Shown: piece by piece, positions 15,947 through 24,910 of the stretch
Position numbering within the stretch: the first letter of the stretch is position 1
How the letters are laid out: the number at the start of each line of letters is the position of its first letter
Source of the DNA: Acherontichlamydia pituitae
GTDB lineage: Bacteria; Chlamydiota; Chlamydiia; Chlamydiales; Rhabdochlamydiaceae
DNA length: 64,000 nt
Reading direction: 5' to 3'
NCBI GenBank assembly: GCA_019634675.1
Contig: JAHCAX010000001.1
Span: 248,001 to 312,000 of the forward strand
The notes under the pieces: model-generated
The model's input: only the letters and a program-made list of their open reading frames with translations
What the model was told of the DNA's origin: nothing
The model's database searches: none
Made by a program: the position numbers and the translations under genes

Positions 15947-17593
15947 ATGCTCTACCGGGAAATTTTTCGGTTCTTAGGACGCTACCTCACCTACTTCACC
16001 CTCATCCTGCTCCTTCCACTTGCCGTTGCTGTCTTTTACGAGTTTTTTCAAGACCCGGCAAACCATCCGCAATTGCACAGCTCGTTTGCTTTTGGGGCGA
16101 CGATGGCAGTCTCTTTAGCGCTAGCCTCGACCTTTTTGTATTTCGGAAAAAACGCCACAGGCAATTTCCATCGGCGAGAAAGCATCTTTATGGTCGCGCT
16201 GATCTGGATCATCACGGCAGGGATCAGCGCGCTTCCTTTTCTTTTTTCCGGAACGCTGCAGAACCCCGTCGACGCCTTTTTCGAAGCGATGTCCGGATTA
16301 ACGACGACAGGCTCCACGATCTTCCATCCCAAAGCGTTTGATCCTGAAACGGGAAAAGAGCTTTTATTGTCGATCCAAAGCCGCACAGATGCAAAGACCG
16401 TCTACTCCTTTTTCGGAACGATCCAACCTGTCATCGATCCGGCTACGGGAAATGTCATTGCAACGGGAGTGGAGGCGGTCGGAAAAGCCCTTCTGTTCTG
16501 GAGAAGTTTTCTCCAGTGGCTTGGCGGCATGGGAATTGTCGTCCTGTTCATTACGATCCTGCCTGCATTGTCGATGGGCGGAAGGTTTCTATTCGAAGCG
16601 GAAATGCCCGGGCCTAACAAAGATGCGATGACGCCGCGGATCAAAGAGACTGCCAGCCTCTTATGGAAGATTTATCTTGGGCTGACAGCAGCCCAGATCA
16701 TCCTCCTGCTTCTGACCAACCCATCTCTTCCTTTTTTTGATGCGCTCACCCTCACTTTTTCCACGATCTCAACAGGCGGCTTCAGCATCCATAACGATGG
16801 CCTGACCTCCTACCACAGCATCAGTTTAGAATGGATCGTTGTGATCTTCATGGTGCTCGGCAGCATTAACTTTTCCCTGTACTTCCATTGCCTGCGCGGC
16901 AAGATCTACCGGATCTATGAACCTGAGTTTTTTACTTTTCTTTTCAGCCTCCTTTTTAGCTCTCTGCTTATGACTTGGGTCTTATGGGAATCCCCCAAAA
17001 TCTTCTTTAAAGCAGGAGAAGGGATCTTCACCTTAACAGAAGCTCTGCGCTATGGGACCTTTCAAGCGATCTCTTCCCAGACATCGACAGGCTTTGCAAT
17101 CGCGAACTACGACCTCTGGCCCTCTGCTTGCCAAGTCTTGATGCTCATCCTCCTCTTTGTCGGCGGAATGTCGGGCTCGACTGCAGGGGGCATTAAAATC
17201 GCAAGGCACTGCATTTTGTTCCGCGTCATCACCCATAAGATCGAATCGATCTTCCGCCCTCACGCTGTGAGATGTTTAAAAATCGGAAACAGGGAGATAT
17301 CGGACCGGACGGCGATCACTGTCCTGGTCTTCTTTGCAATCCTGATCATCTTTGCTGTAATCGGAACATTTCTTCTCGTTATCGACGGCATCGATCCCCA
17401 GACAGCCATGGGACTGATCGCCAGCATGATCAACAACGCAGGCGTTTCCTTCAATGGCGCAGGCCCTACTGAATCGTGCGCGTTCCTTTCCAACTTTTCC
17501 AAAGTCGTCAGCATCATCTGGATGATGTTCGGCCGCCTTGAGTTCTTCGTCCTCCTCGTCCTTCTGGTCCCTGCATTCTGGAGGGAAAAGTGA
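15947..17593 (+). CDS. trkH: Trk potassium uptake channel protein TrkH
   Basis: Integral membrane K+-translocating subunit with about ten to twelve transmembrane segments arranged as four M1-P-M2 repeats. The four selectivity-filter-like pore segments are visible: SGLTTTGSTIF, FSTISTGGFS, ISSQTSTGFA and MINNAGVSFNG. The intramembrane gating region after GGMSGSTAGGIK is also present. Length (548 aa) is normal. It lies directly after trkA, forming a complete two-component K+ uptake unit, and its stop TGA overlaps the GTG start of the next gene. Confidence 0.93.
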   Translation: MLYREIFRFLGRYLTYFTLILLLPLAVAVFYEFFQDPANHPQLHSSFAFGATMAVSLALASTFLYFGKNATGNFHRRESIFMVALIWIITAGISALPFLFSGTLQNPVDAFFEAMSGLTTTGSTIFHPKAFDPETGKELLLSIQSRTDAKTVYSFFGTIQPVIDPATGNVIATGVEAVGKALLFWRSFLQWLGGMGIVVLFITILPALSMGGRFLFEAEMPGPNKDAMTPRIKETASLLWKIYLGLTAAQIILLLLTNPSLPFFDALTLTFSTISTGGFSIHNDGLTSYHSISLEWIVVIFMVLGSINFSLYFHCLRGKIYRIYEPEFFTFLFSLLFSSLLMTWVLWESPKIFFKAGEGIFTLTEALRYGTFQAISSQTSTGFAIANYDLWPSACQVLMLILLFVGGMSGSTAGGIKIARHCILFRVITHKIESIFRPHAVRCLKIGNREISDRTAITVLVFFAILIIFAVIGTFLLVIDGIDPQTAMGLIASMINNAGVSFNGAGPTESCAFLSNFSKVVSIIWMMFGRLEFFVLLVLLVPAFWREK

Positions 17594-18222
17594 GCAAGCA
17601 AGACAACGGGATTAACTGGGAAGAGCAGTGGAAGAACTTTTCGCCTGCATTTTACGATGGCGCTTCCCATATCGACTTATCCCCTTACGAGCCTCAGTGT
17701 CCAAAAGAGCTTCTATTAAAGGCTGGAGGAGGATTCGGCGACCTTTCCCATCCGACAACACGCCTCTGTTTAAAGCTGATGGCTCCTTTTGTCAAAGGAG
17801 CTGCGATTGTGGATATCGGCTGCGGCAGCGGCATTTTGATGCTTTCCGGACTATTAATGGGAGCCCGCCACGCCATCGGCATTGACATCGAAGAAGATGC
17901 GCTCGAGCATGCAGCGGCAAACGCCAAGCTGAACCATCTTGCTAAAAAGGTTGTTTTTACCAAAAAGATCGAACGCAAGCACTTGGGAGAAAATCTTCTT
18001 TTCCTCATGAACATGATCTCTTCGGAACAGAAAATGGCATGGGAAGAACAAAAGCCCTTGCATAGCCAAAACGCGGTCTTGGTCACCTCAGGCATTTTAA
18101 CAGAGCAGAGAGGTCCCTATTTGAACTGGGCTGAGCGTCAGGGATGGAAAACGGTAACAGAAGCCTCAGAAGAGGGATGGTCGGGCTTTGTCTTTATACA
18201 AGAGGGCTCTTCGCCCTCTTGA
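17590..18222 (+). CDS. PrmA-like class I SAM-dependent methyltransferase
   Basis: Rossmann methyltransferase with motif I VDIGCGSGIL and the acidic motif II GIDIEEDALEHAAANAKLN (here shown to 19 residues), most like PrmA, which methylates ribosomal protein L11. It is only 210 aa and lacks the N-terminal L11-recognition domain of full PrmA, and the usual post-catalytic N(I/L)xxxP stretch is replaced by LFLMNMISSEQ, so the target is uncertain. The GTG start overlaps the trkH stop. The last codons form a 9-bp hairpin, CAAGAGGGC/GCCCTCTTG (18199-18221), which may act as a transcription stop. Confidence 0.7.
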   Translation: MSKQDNGINWEEQWKNFSPAFYDGASHIDLSPYEPQCPKELLLKAGGGFGDLSHPTTRLCLKLMAPFVKGAAIVDIGCGSGILMLSGLLMGARHAIGIDIEEDALEHAAANAKLNHLAKKVVFTKKIERKHLGENLLFLMNMISSEQKMAWEEQKPLHSQNAVLVTSGILTEQRGPYLNWAERQGWKTVTEASEEGWSGFVFIQEGSSPS

Positions 18223-18234
18223 AGCTTAAAGCCG

Positions 18235-18705
18235 TTAAGCTGGCAGGCTGAACTTACCTTGAGAATCCAGGAGCCCTTTCAATAGGCGGCCTTCCGGCAG
18301 GATCTGGATCAGCTTCTCAATGGAAGGATTAAAAATTTCTTTTACCCTTTCAGCGGTCGCTTCGTCTTTGCCATGGGCAAACCGCTCCTGCAGTACAAGC
18401 AGGTTATTAATAATTTTTTCAATCTTTGGCAAACCTTGCGGATTGCGGGCCTGCACTCTGAAATATTGATCGTTTTCTGTGACATAATTTTGCACAAATT
18501 GGTTAATGTTTTGGGCAACTTGTTGATAATCATATTTTTGCGCAGAGTACTCTTCATCATTAGAAAAGAGGCTGCACAACTGCTCAACAACTCTATCTAG
18601 CCAGCTGACAACATCGAAGTCTTTTGAAATGAACTGAGCCTTCGGATCGAGGGCTGCCAGCGCATCAAAATTTTTGTAGAAAACGTCTGAATTTAATGTG
18701 GTCAT
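18235..18705 (-). CDS. Protein of unknown function
   Basis: A 156-aa protein I do not recognise, probably alpha-helical, with no signal peptide or membrane segment. It is acidic, and the middle is rich in Gln and Asn (YDYQQVAQNINQFVQNY). It is divergent from the unknown gene at 18867, across an AT-rich 160-bp intergenic stretch that likely holds both promoters. A chlamydial-specific cytosolic protein or secreted effector are both possible; nothing decides between them. Confidence 0.6.
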   Translation of the reverse strand: MTTLNSDVFYKNFDALAALDPKAQFISKDFDVVSWLDRVVEQLCSLFSNDEEYSAQKYDYQQVAQNINQFVQNYVTENDQYFRVQARNPQGLPKIEKIINNLLVLQERFAHGKDEATAERVKEIFNPSIEKLIQILPEGRLLKGLLDSQGKFSLPA

Positions 18706-18866
18706 ATTATCACCTTATTATTAATTAAATCCACCGGCAACAAACATTATAACAATATTAAATAAAACCAACAACACAATTAATTGATTGCCAAACGCGA
18801 CAAAAAAAGATAAAATACAACGGCCGGGATAATAGATTTAATAACATTTTATAATAAAATTAAAAT

Positions 18867-19943
18867 ATGAATGCAATTATTTCTGATTGCAATTTTTCCT
18901 TGTTGACCCAAGGGAAAATTGACTTGGACAACTATGTTGTCACCGATTCCCTTTCTACGATCCATCGGTGGAACTTACTAGGCCGCCTCTATCATAGCTC
19001 AGAGTTGAACAGCGCACGCATTTGCGCCAATATCGAGGCTGCATTCCAACAAAAAGGGCCTCTCCCCTTAACGGAAAAAGAGCGTTCCTGCGCGACCGAA
19101 AATCTCAAAAAATTACTTACAAAGTTCTGCAAGACGAAGGATCCAATTAAAGAAAAAGCTTGTCAAGAGGTCCTGGAAAGAGTGATCAGCTCTCTAAACC
19201 CTAGGGAAGCTCTCCCCTCTTCCGTCATTGAGCAAGCACCTGCGGACTCTCCTGTCCCTCAACATGGGAATGCACAGCCGGTTCCCACTCGATTGATGCC
19301 TCCCTTGGTTGAACTCCGCTATCAACAACGATACCATTACCAACTCGATCAACGCCCTCGCTGCGTCGACCATTTTGGGAGCTCCAACTTGGATGCCGTG
19401 ATCGACTCCCACCCATCCCTAGCTGAACCCGCTTCCACGGAGCGCGCAGGGCAATTCCTCTTCCTTTGCAACTACCGAAAAGACAAGATTGCGAGCTTTA
19501 ATGAAGCGTTCTTAAGACAGATCTCCCTTTATTTTAATGAGCCTGCCAAGGTCTTAGAAGCAGCATTCGATATCCCTTTTTCCCAAGTCACAGCACTTAC
19601 AATGGAACTGAAGGAAGGAAAAGCTGAGTTTACCCATGACCAGATGTATAACATCTTTCAGGTGATCTCACGCCCTGAGCAAGTACATAAGAACTACGAT
19701 GAAGTCCATGAGGACTTTTTACCTTTTCTTAAGACAGACGCTAAGTATCAAAAAGAAAAAGCGATGCAGCTGCAGCTCCTCTCTTTGCGCAACAACAAGG
19801 TTTTTGAAGAACAAAGAAAACCTTCGCCAACTGTTGTCCGCGTTGAAGAATCTCCAGTTCAAGAGAAAAGCACTGCTCCGATCCCTGAAAAAAAGCTCTC
19901 CTTTACGGATATTCAACGGTTCTTTAATGGGCTTTTAGCGTAG
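18867..19943 (+). CDS. Protein of unknown function, possible effector
   Basis: A 358-aa protein without recognisable domains, signal peptide or membrane segment. Two helical, charged regions (about 1-115 and 215-310) are separated by a Pro- and Gln-rich linker (near residues 115-160), and a second Pro/Ser/Glu-rich linker precedes a short C-terminal helix (SFTDIQRFFNGLLA). This modular, low-complexity layout is common in chlamydial secreted effectors, but that is inference. The upstream region is very AT-rich. A strong terminator follows at 19952-19982. Confidence 0.6.
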   Translation: MNAIISDCNFSLLTQGKIDLDNYVVTDSLSTIHRWNLLGRLYHSSELNSARICANIEAAFQQKGPLPLTEKERSCATENLKKLLTKFCKTKDPIKEKACQEVLERVISSLNPREALPSSVIEQAPADSPVPQHGNAQPVPTRLMPPLVELRYQQRYHYQLDQRPRCVDHFGSSNLDAVIDSHPSLAEPASTERAGQFLFLCNYRKDKIASFNEAFLRQISLYFNEPAKVLEAAFDIPFSQVTALTMELKEGKAEFTHDQMYNIFQVISRPEQVHKNYDEVHEDFLPFLKTDAKYQKEKAMQLQLLSLRNNKVFEEQRKPSPTVVRVEESPVQEKSTAPIPEKKLSFTDIQRFFNGLLA

Positions 19944-19951
19944 TTCTACAA

Positions 19952-19982
19952 AAAACCCCCGCATTTCTTCTGCGGGGCTTTC
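19952..19982 (+). terminator. Rho-independent terminator
   Basis: Stem CCCCGCA/TGCGGGG with a 7-nt loop, followed by CTTTC and preceded by an A-run, so it may work in both directions. It lies just after the unknown gene at 18867-19943. Confidence 0.8.
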
Positions 19983-20000
19983 AAATCCGTTAACAGTCTC
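19983..20000. mobile_element. Remnant end of the 170-bp MITE
   Basis: AAATCCGTTAACAGTCTC is identical to one end of the MITE copies at 11004 and 56671, and is followed by TTAA. The rest of the element is missing, the match stopping at the terminator hairpin. An excision or deletion scar, or a chance solo end, are the options. Confidence 0.5.
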
Positions 20001-20195
20001 TTAAGCCATTGGCTTTCAATCTTTAAATATCACTATTAGCTCTAACCTTTGTCAAGACAGCCCCTTCATTCAATTCGTAACAATCCAAAAAAACACACTT
20101 ATTATTTATAAATTATTAATTATTGACAATTATAGTTAAAATTTAATACAATCTTGATTAATTTATAATTTATATAATAAAACTGGGGAATAGTA

Positions 20196-21461
20196 ATGGC
20201 TATTACAACTATAAATAGAGCCCAACCAAGTCTAACATTTTTTGAAGGCGCTTCCACCGAAACGGTCTATGAATGTGTAAAAAATTTGACCAAGGCAAGC
20301 GACATTTGCAGCATTTCAATGGTCAACCGCCATTTTCAGCAGATCATCTTTAGCGATACCTTTCCTCTATGGAAGCCTCTTTTGCTATTGCATTTCCCCT
20401 GTTCTTTTCAACTAACGCCTCAGCTCCTTAATCCAAAGGAACTCTATAGGCTCTTAAAGCGCACAGATAATAATATGAGGGAAGGAATTTGCCAAAAGCA
20501 GAACTCGTCCACCCAACAAAGAGCAGTAAGCTGCCTAGCGATTCAGGACAGCTTGCTCATTTCTGGATCTGCTGATTGCACCATCCATATCAAGGACCTT
20601 AAAAGCGGCGCACTCCTCCATTGCTTGGAAGGCCACGAAAGCCCTATTTTCTGCCTAGCTGCCCAAGGAGACCGGCTTGTTTCTGGTTCAGCTGATAACA
20701 CCGTCAAAATTTGGAGTCTAGAAAACGGCTATCTGCTTCATAGCTTGGAAATGCATGAAGGCGGCGTCTTCTCTCTTGCAATCGATAAGGGAAAGATCAT
20801 TTCCGGCTCGGCTGACGATACCATTAAGATCTGCGATCTTGAAAGCGGCACGCTGCTCCACACCTTAAACGGCCATCAAAATGTCGTTAATCTCCTAAAG
20901 ACAATCGACGGAAAGGTCATTTCTGCATCATGGGACAACACCATCAAAATCTGGGACCTCGAAAGCGGCGATCTCCTCCATACTCTGAACGGACATCAAG
21001 GCAAGGTCACTTGCTTAGAAATACAAGAGCATAGGATCATCTCAAGTTCATCGGACAGCACCATTAAAATCTGGGATCTTGATAGCGGCGCACTGCTCCA
21101 TAGTTTTGAAGAGCATGATAAAGGTGTCAACTGCTTCGTAATAAAAGACGGCTTGCTTATTTCCGGTTCAGACGATTGCACCATTAAATTCTGGGATCTT
21201 GATAGCTGCACATTTCTCCAAAGCTTGGACAAGCATCAAAAACCCGTCACTTCCTTAATCTTAAAAGATGACCTGCTCATTTCCGGGTCAGTCGATAACA
21301 CGATCAAAATTTGGGACCTTGACACTGCCATACTGCTCCACAGTTTGAGCAGCGATCGAGACTCGATCAGCTATCTAAAACTAGAAAACGGCAAGGTCAT
21401 TTCTGTCTCTTGGGACAACAAGATCCGTATCTGGGACTTTAACCCCGAAAGAAAGAATTAA
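20196..21461 (+). CDS. F-box/WD40-repeat protein, first of a tandem pair
   Basis: Eukaryote-like protein of 421 aa. Residues about 10-70 resemble an F-box (ETVYECVKNLTKASDICSIS, then SMVNRHFQQIIFSDTFPLW). From about residue 110 to the end are eight WD40 repeats of almost exactly 40 residues, each with a core like ISGSADNTIKIWDLESG and LLHSLEGH. Eight repeats would close a beta-propeller. F-box proteins recruit substrates to SCF ubiquitin ligases through Skp1, so a role as an effector in the host cell is plausible; that is inference. There is no signal peptide, as for type III substrates. The paralog follows 62 bases downstream. Confidence 0.85.
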   Translation: MAITTINRAQPSLTFFEGASTETVYECVKNLTKASDICSISMVNRHFQQIIFSDTFPLWKPLLLLHFPCSFQLTPQLLNPKELYRLLKRTDNNMREGICQKQNSSTQQRAVSCLAIQDSLLISGSADCTIHIKDLKSGALLHCLEGHESPIFCLAAQGDRLVSGSADNTVKIWSLENGYLLHSLEMHEGGVFSLAIDKGKIISGSADDTIKICDLESGTLLHTLNGHQNVVNLLKTIDGKVISASWDNTIKIWDLESGDLLHTLNGHQGKVTCLEIQEHRIISSSSDSTIKIWDLDSGALLHSFEEHDKGVNCFVIKDGLLISGSDDCTIKFWDLDSCTFLQSLDKHQKPVTSLILKDDLLISGSVDNTIKIWDLDTAILLHSLSSDRDSISYLKLENGKVISVSWDNKIRIWDFNPERKN

Positions 21462-21523
21462 GATGATGAGAAAGCAGCAAAAAAACAATAAACACAATCA
21501 ATTATTAAAAATAGAGGATTAAT

Positions 21524-22681
21524 ATGGCAATTCAAGCTGCAAAAACCACTCCAGCCAACCAACTCCTATTCCTTAATTTTTCTGCTCCTATCTCAATTGA
21601 TGTGGTTTATGAGTTTTTCAAACACATTAACCGCCTGTCTGATTTTTGCAGCCTGTCATTGGTGAACCATCAGTTCAACCGATTGATCTGCAGCGATGCA
21701 TTCCCTTTTTGGCAACCTTTGCTTATTTCCCGTTTCCCCTCTTCATACCCAAGCGTTCCACACACCCTACCTTCAAAGCTTCTCTATAAACACCTCAAAT
21801 GCACGGAAAATAATATGCGGGATGGAATATTTCAAAAAACCACCTTAATCGGCCCTCCTGGGGGTGTCAGAAAGTTATGTTTAAAAGACAGCACGCTTAT
21901 TTCTTCTTCAAGGGATCATGCAATTAAAATCTGGGATCTTGAAAGCGGAAAACTTCTCCATAGCATGAATGGACATCAAGAATTCATCAGCTGTCTAGAA
22001 ATAAAGAATGGTAAAATCGTTTCCGGTTCGAGGGACAACACGATCAAGGTCTGGGACCTTGAAAAAGGGACCCTCCTCTATTCTTTGGAAGATCATCAAG
22101 ACTGGGTCACTTGTTTAAAGATAAAAGACAACATGATCATTTCTGGTTCGATGGACCATGCCATCAAGCTATGGGACCTTGAATCTGGCAAGCTGCTAGA
22201 AAGTTTACAAGGAGGTCAACCCGATATCAACCAACTAGAGATCCATAACGACACTCTTTATTCAGGTTCAACAAATAATACGATCATGACTTGGGATCTT
22301 AAAACTAGGCAACCCATCCACTCCTTAAATAATATTAATTACAGCTTTGGATTTTTCGAAATAAGCAACAACCGACTTATTTGCTTATCCAATCAAATCA
22401 TTCCTGTCTATGATCTTGAAACTGACGCACTTCTCCATAGTTTGGACAACTATGGAAACAGCATCCGCGCTTCAGCGGTAAAAGATAACACGCTCATTAC
22501 CGCTTTAACTGATGGCACGATTAAAATCTGGGATCTTCAAAGCGGAAAACAGCTTAATACGTTTGAAGTCCATCCTGGCATCTGCATAGCTTCTTTAAAA
22601 GTAGAAAACGGCAAAATCATTTCCGACGCTAACGATGGGACCATTGTCGTCTTAGATTTCAATCCTTCTAGACCTTTATAG
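21524..22681 (+). CDS. F-box/WD40-repeat protein, second of a tandem pair
   Basis: Paralog of the preceding gene (385 aa). It keeps the F-box-like region (SIDVVYEFFKHINRLSDFCS and SLVNHQFNRLICSDAFPFW) and has about seven WD40 repeats, of which the fourth and fifth are degenerate (for example LICLSNQIIPVYDLETDA). Repeat number and the eroded middle repeats differ from its neighbour, which suggests duplication followed by divergence of binding surface. A clean Shine-Dalgarno (AGAGGA) precedes the ATG. A bidirectional terminator separates it from groEL. Confidence 0.85.
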   Translation: MAIQAAKTTPANQLLFLNFSAPISIDVVYEFFKHINRLSDFCSLSLVNHQFNRLICSDAFPFWQPLLISRFPSSYPSVPHTLPSKLLYKHLKCTENNMRDGIFQKTTLIGPPGGVRKLCLKDSTLISSSRDHAIKIWDLESGKLLHSMNGHQEFISCLEIKNGKIVSGSRDNTIKVWDLEKGTLLYSLEDHQDWVTCLKIKDNMIISGSMDHAIKLWDLESGKLLESLQGGQPDINQLEIHNDTLYSGSTNNTIMTWDLKTRQPIHSLNNINYSFGFFEISNNRLICLSNQIIPVYDLETDALLHSLDNYGNSIRASAVKDNTLITALTDGTIKIWDLQSGKQLNTFEVHPGICIASLKVENGKIISDANDGTIVVLDFNPSRPL

Positions 22682-22735
22682 AGAGCCCATGTGCAGAATT
22701 AAATTAAGAGGATTTGTTCGCCCCTTGCAAATAAA

Positions 22736-22757
22736 AAACCCGCATCGCTGCGGGTTT
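22736..22757. terminator. Bidirectional Rho-independent terminator
   Basis: Perfect stem AAACCCGCA/TGCGGGTTT with a TCGC loop, with a T-rich stretch on one side and an A-run on the other. It serves the convergent F-box/WD40 gene and groEL. Confidence 0.9.
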
Positions 22758-22791
22758 ATTTTCGATCTAGAGAACAAACAGCTGGACGATA

Positions 22792-24468
22792 TTACATCAT
22801 ATCCATGCCGCCGAATCCTCCCATACCACCCATTCCACCCATGCCTCCCATACCACCCATGCCGTCCATTGGAGATCCGGCTTTGGCTTTAGGCTTTGGC
22901 TTTTCGGTGATCATCGCTGCGATCGTGATCAAAAGTCCTGAAACGGATGCAGCGTGGGTCATAGCGCTCTTAGTAACAAGAACTGGGTCGATGACGCCAT
23001 CCTTGATCAGGTCGCCGAACGTGTCGGTCAATCCGTTATAACCCCAAGCGCCATCTTTTTCGTAGATCTTCTCTGCGATCAGGTTGCCTTGCTTGCCGCA
23101 GTTGTTAGCAATTGCGGTAGCAGGTGCAAACGCTGCCTCGCGGATGATCTCGACCCCGATCTTTTCATCCCCTTCCAATTGGAGCTTATCAAGGGCTTTT
23201 ACAGCGCGGAGCAGAGCTACGCCGCCGCCAGGGACGATCCCTTCAGCAACAGCTGCTCGAGTTGCGTGCAGCGCATCTTCAACGCGGGCTTTTTTCTCTT
23301 TCATTTCCGCTTCCGTCGCTGCGCCGACGTTGATGACTGCAACACCGCCGACAAGCTTTGCAAGGCGCTCTTCGAGCTTTTCTTTATCATAGTCTGACGT
23401 GCAATTGGCGATTTCCCCTTTGATCTGCGCAATCCGCTTTTCAATCTCTTTCGGGTTGCCTGCGCCATCGACGATGGTGGTCTCGTCTTTGCCGACTTTG
23501 ATCTTCTTTGCCCTTCCGAGGACTTCTAGGCCCACATCTTCAAGCATCAGGCCGACTTCTTCGGTAACGAATGCTCCGCCTGTCAAGATAGCGATATCTT
23601 GGAGCATCGCTTTGCGGCGGTCGCCAAATGCTGGAGCTTTTACTGCACAGACAGGAAGGCCTGCTTTGAGCTTGTTGACAACAAGCGTTGCCAATGCCTC
23701 ACCATCGACATCATCAGCGATGATGAGCATGGGGCGCTGTCCTTTTTCCATCACTTTTTCAAGGATAGGAACTAGGTCGCGGGCATTGGAAAGCTTCTTA
23801 TCGGTAACAAGGATAAGCGCGTTGTCGAGTTCAACCGTCATCTTCTCCGCATTGGTGATGAAATAAGGAGAGAGGTAGCCTTTGTCGAACTGCATCCCTT
23901 CGACGACGTCGAGGGTCGTGTCGATCCCTTTTGCTTCTGCGATCGTCACGCTGCCATCTTTGCCGACTTTTTCCATCGCTTCCGCAATGATAGCGCCGAC
24001 TTCAGGATCGTTATTGGCAGAGATAGTCGCGATCTGCTTCACTTCTTCCGGCTTGGAGATCTTTGTCGCCAACTTGTCTAAAGCTTCGTTCATCTTTTCG
24101 ACAGCTTTTTCGATGCCCCGCTTGACACCCATTGGGTTTGCGCCGGCGATCACGTTTTTGACGCCTAAGCTAAAGATCGCATCGGCAAGAACGATCGCGG
24201 TCGTTGTACCGTCGCCTGCGACATCCGATGTTTTGGAAGAGGACTCTTTTACGAGTTGAGCTCCCATATTTTCAAACTTGTCTTTCAAGGCAATTTCTTT
24301 AGCGACTGTCACACCGTCTTTTGTAGAAAGCGGAGCGCCGAAGCCTTTGTTGATTACGACATTGCGCCCTTTAGGCCCTAATGTGACAATGACAGCCTTA
24401 GAAAGCGTTTTGACACCTTTGAGGATCGATTTGAGCGCCTCTTCATTGAACTGCAGCATTTTTGCCAT
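22792..24468 (-). CDS. groEL: Chaperonin GroEL (Hsp60)
   Basis: The 60-kDa chaperonin that folds proteins in an ATP-driven double ring with GroES. The sequence is collinear with GroEL throughout: VTLGPKGRNVVI, the ATP site GDGTTTAIVLA, VEGMQFDKGYLSPYF and VEDALHATRAAVAEGIVPGG (20 residues), and a C-terminal Gly-Gly-Met repeat tail ending MDMM. 558 aa. The ATG at 24468 has a GGGAG eight bases before it and gives the canonical MAKML start. It is the second gene of the groES-groEL operon, 22 bases after groES. Confidence 0.98.
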   Translation of the reverse strand: MAKMLQFNEEALKSILKGVKTLSKAVIVTLGPKGRNVVINKGFGAPLSTKDGVTVAKEIALKDKFENMGAQLVKESSSKTSDVAGDGTTTAIVLADAIFSLGVKNVIAGANPMGVKRGIEKAVEKMNEALDKLATKISKPEEVKQIATISANNDPEVGAIIAEAMEKVGKDGSVTIAEAKGIDTTLDVVEGMQFDKGYLSPYFITNAEKMTVELDNALILVTDKKLSNARDLVPILEKVMEKGQRPMLIIADDVDGEALATLVVNKLKAGLPVCAVKAPAFGDRRKAMLQDIAILTGGAFVTEEVGLMLEDVGLEVLGRAKKIKVGKDETTIVDGAGNPKEIEKRIAQIKGEIANCTSDYDKEKLEERLAKLVGGVAVINVGAATEAEMKEKKARVEDALHATRAAVAEGIVPGGGVALLRAVKALDKLQLEGDEKIGVEIIREAAFAPATAIANNCGKQGNLIAEKIYEKDGAWGYNGLTDTFGDLIKDGVIDPVLVTKSAMTHAASVSGLLITIAAMITEKPKPKAKAGSPMDGMGGMGGMGGMGGMGGFGGMDMM

Positions 24469-24490
24469 ATGAATTTCTCCCAAGTAATTG

Positions 24491-24790
24491 TTATACTAAA
24501 ACGCCCAAAATATCATCTTCAGACATGATCAGGTATTCCGCTTGATCATCGCTTGTCTTCACTTCAGAACCTGCATAGGAGCTGAACATGACGCTGTCGC
24601 CGACGCGAACGTTAAGAGGCTTGAGCTTGCCGGAATCATCAAGGGCGCCAGGGCCTACAGCGACAACTTCTCCCTGCTTAGGTTTTTCTTGCGCAGTTTC
24701 AGGCAGCAGGATTCCGCCTTTGCTCGTATTGCTTTTTGAACGCTTGATCAGAACGCGGTTGCCCAGGGGCTTGATATGGGAAGCTGACAT
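24491..24790 (-). CDS. groES: Co-chaperonin GroES (Hsp10)
   Basis: Heptameric lid of the GroEL chamber. The signature LGNRVLIKRSKSNTSKGGIL and the mobile loop around SNTSKGGILLPETAQEKP are present, and the C-terminal EYLIMSEDDILGVL is typical. 99 aa, normal length. A strong Shine-Dalgarno (AAGGAG) lies upstream. The gene is led by a sigma-70/66-type promoter and a CIRCE operator, so heat-shock control by HrcA is expected. Confidence 0.97.
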   Translation of the reverse strand: MSASHIKPLGNRVLIKRSKSNTSKGGILLPETAQEKPKQGEVVAVGPGALDDSGKLKPLNVRVGDSVMFSSYAGSEVKTSDDQAEYLIMSEDDILGVLV

Positions 24791-24834
24791 AATCGATTCT
24801 CCTTAAACTTAAGGTTAACTTAATTTTAAGCAGA

Positions 24835-24863
24835 AATGTAGGCGTTAGGGTGTTTTTTGTCAA
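24835..24863 (-). promoter_or_regulatory. Vegetative-type promoter of groESL
   Basis: On the minus strand TTGACA (24858-24863) is followed after exactly 17 bases by TACATT (24835-24840), a near-consensus sigma-70-type promoter. It lies between the CIRCE operator and groES, 45 bases before the start codon. Confidence 0.75.
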
Positions 24864-24880
24864 GGGGATCTCGCCGGGAA

Positions 24881-24907
24881 TTAGCAAACAGAGAAGTTGA
24901 GTGCTAA
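24881..24907 (-). promoter_or_regulatory. CIRCE operator (HrcA binding site)
   Basis: TTAGCAAAC, nine bases, then GAGTGCTAA. One half matches the CIRCE consensus (TTAGCACTC-N9-GAGTGCTAA) in all nine positions and the other in seven. It sits just upstream of the groESL -35 box, so HrcA repression is the expected control. It also lies only a few bases past the stop of the upstream NamZ-like gene. Confidence 0.88.
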
Positions 24908-24910
24908 AAC

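Noticed and set aside
22805..23866. Long plus-strand open frames antisense to groEL, rich in Pro, Met and Ser
   Set aside because: They are mirror readings of the GroEL gene, whose GGM tail and codon use produce them; no Shine-Dalgarno or protein family match.
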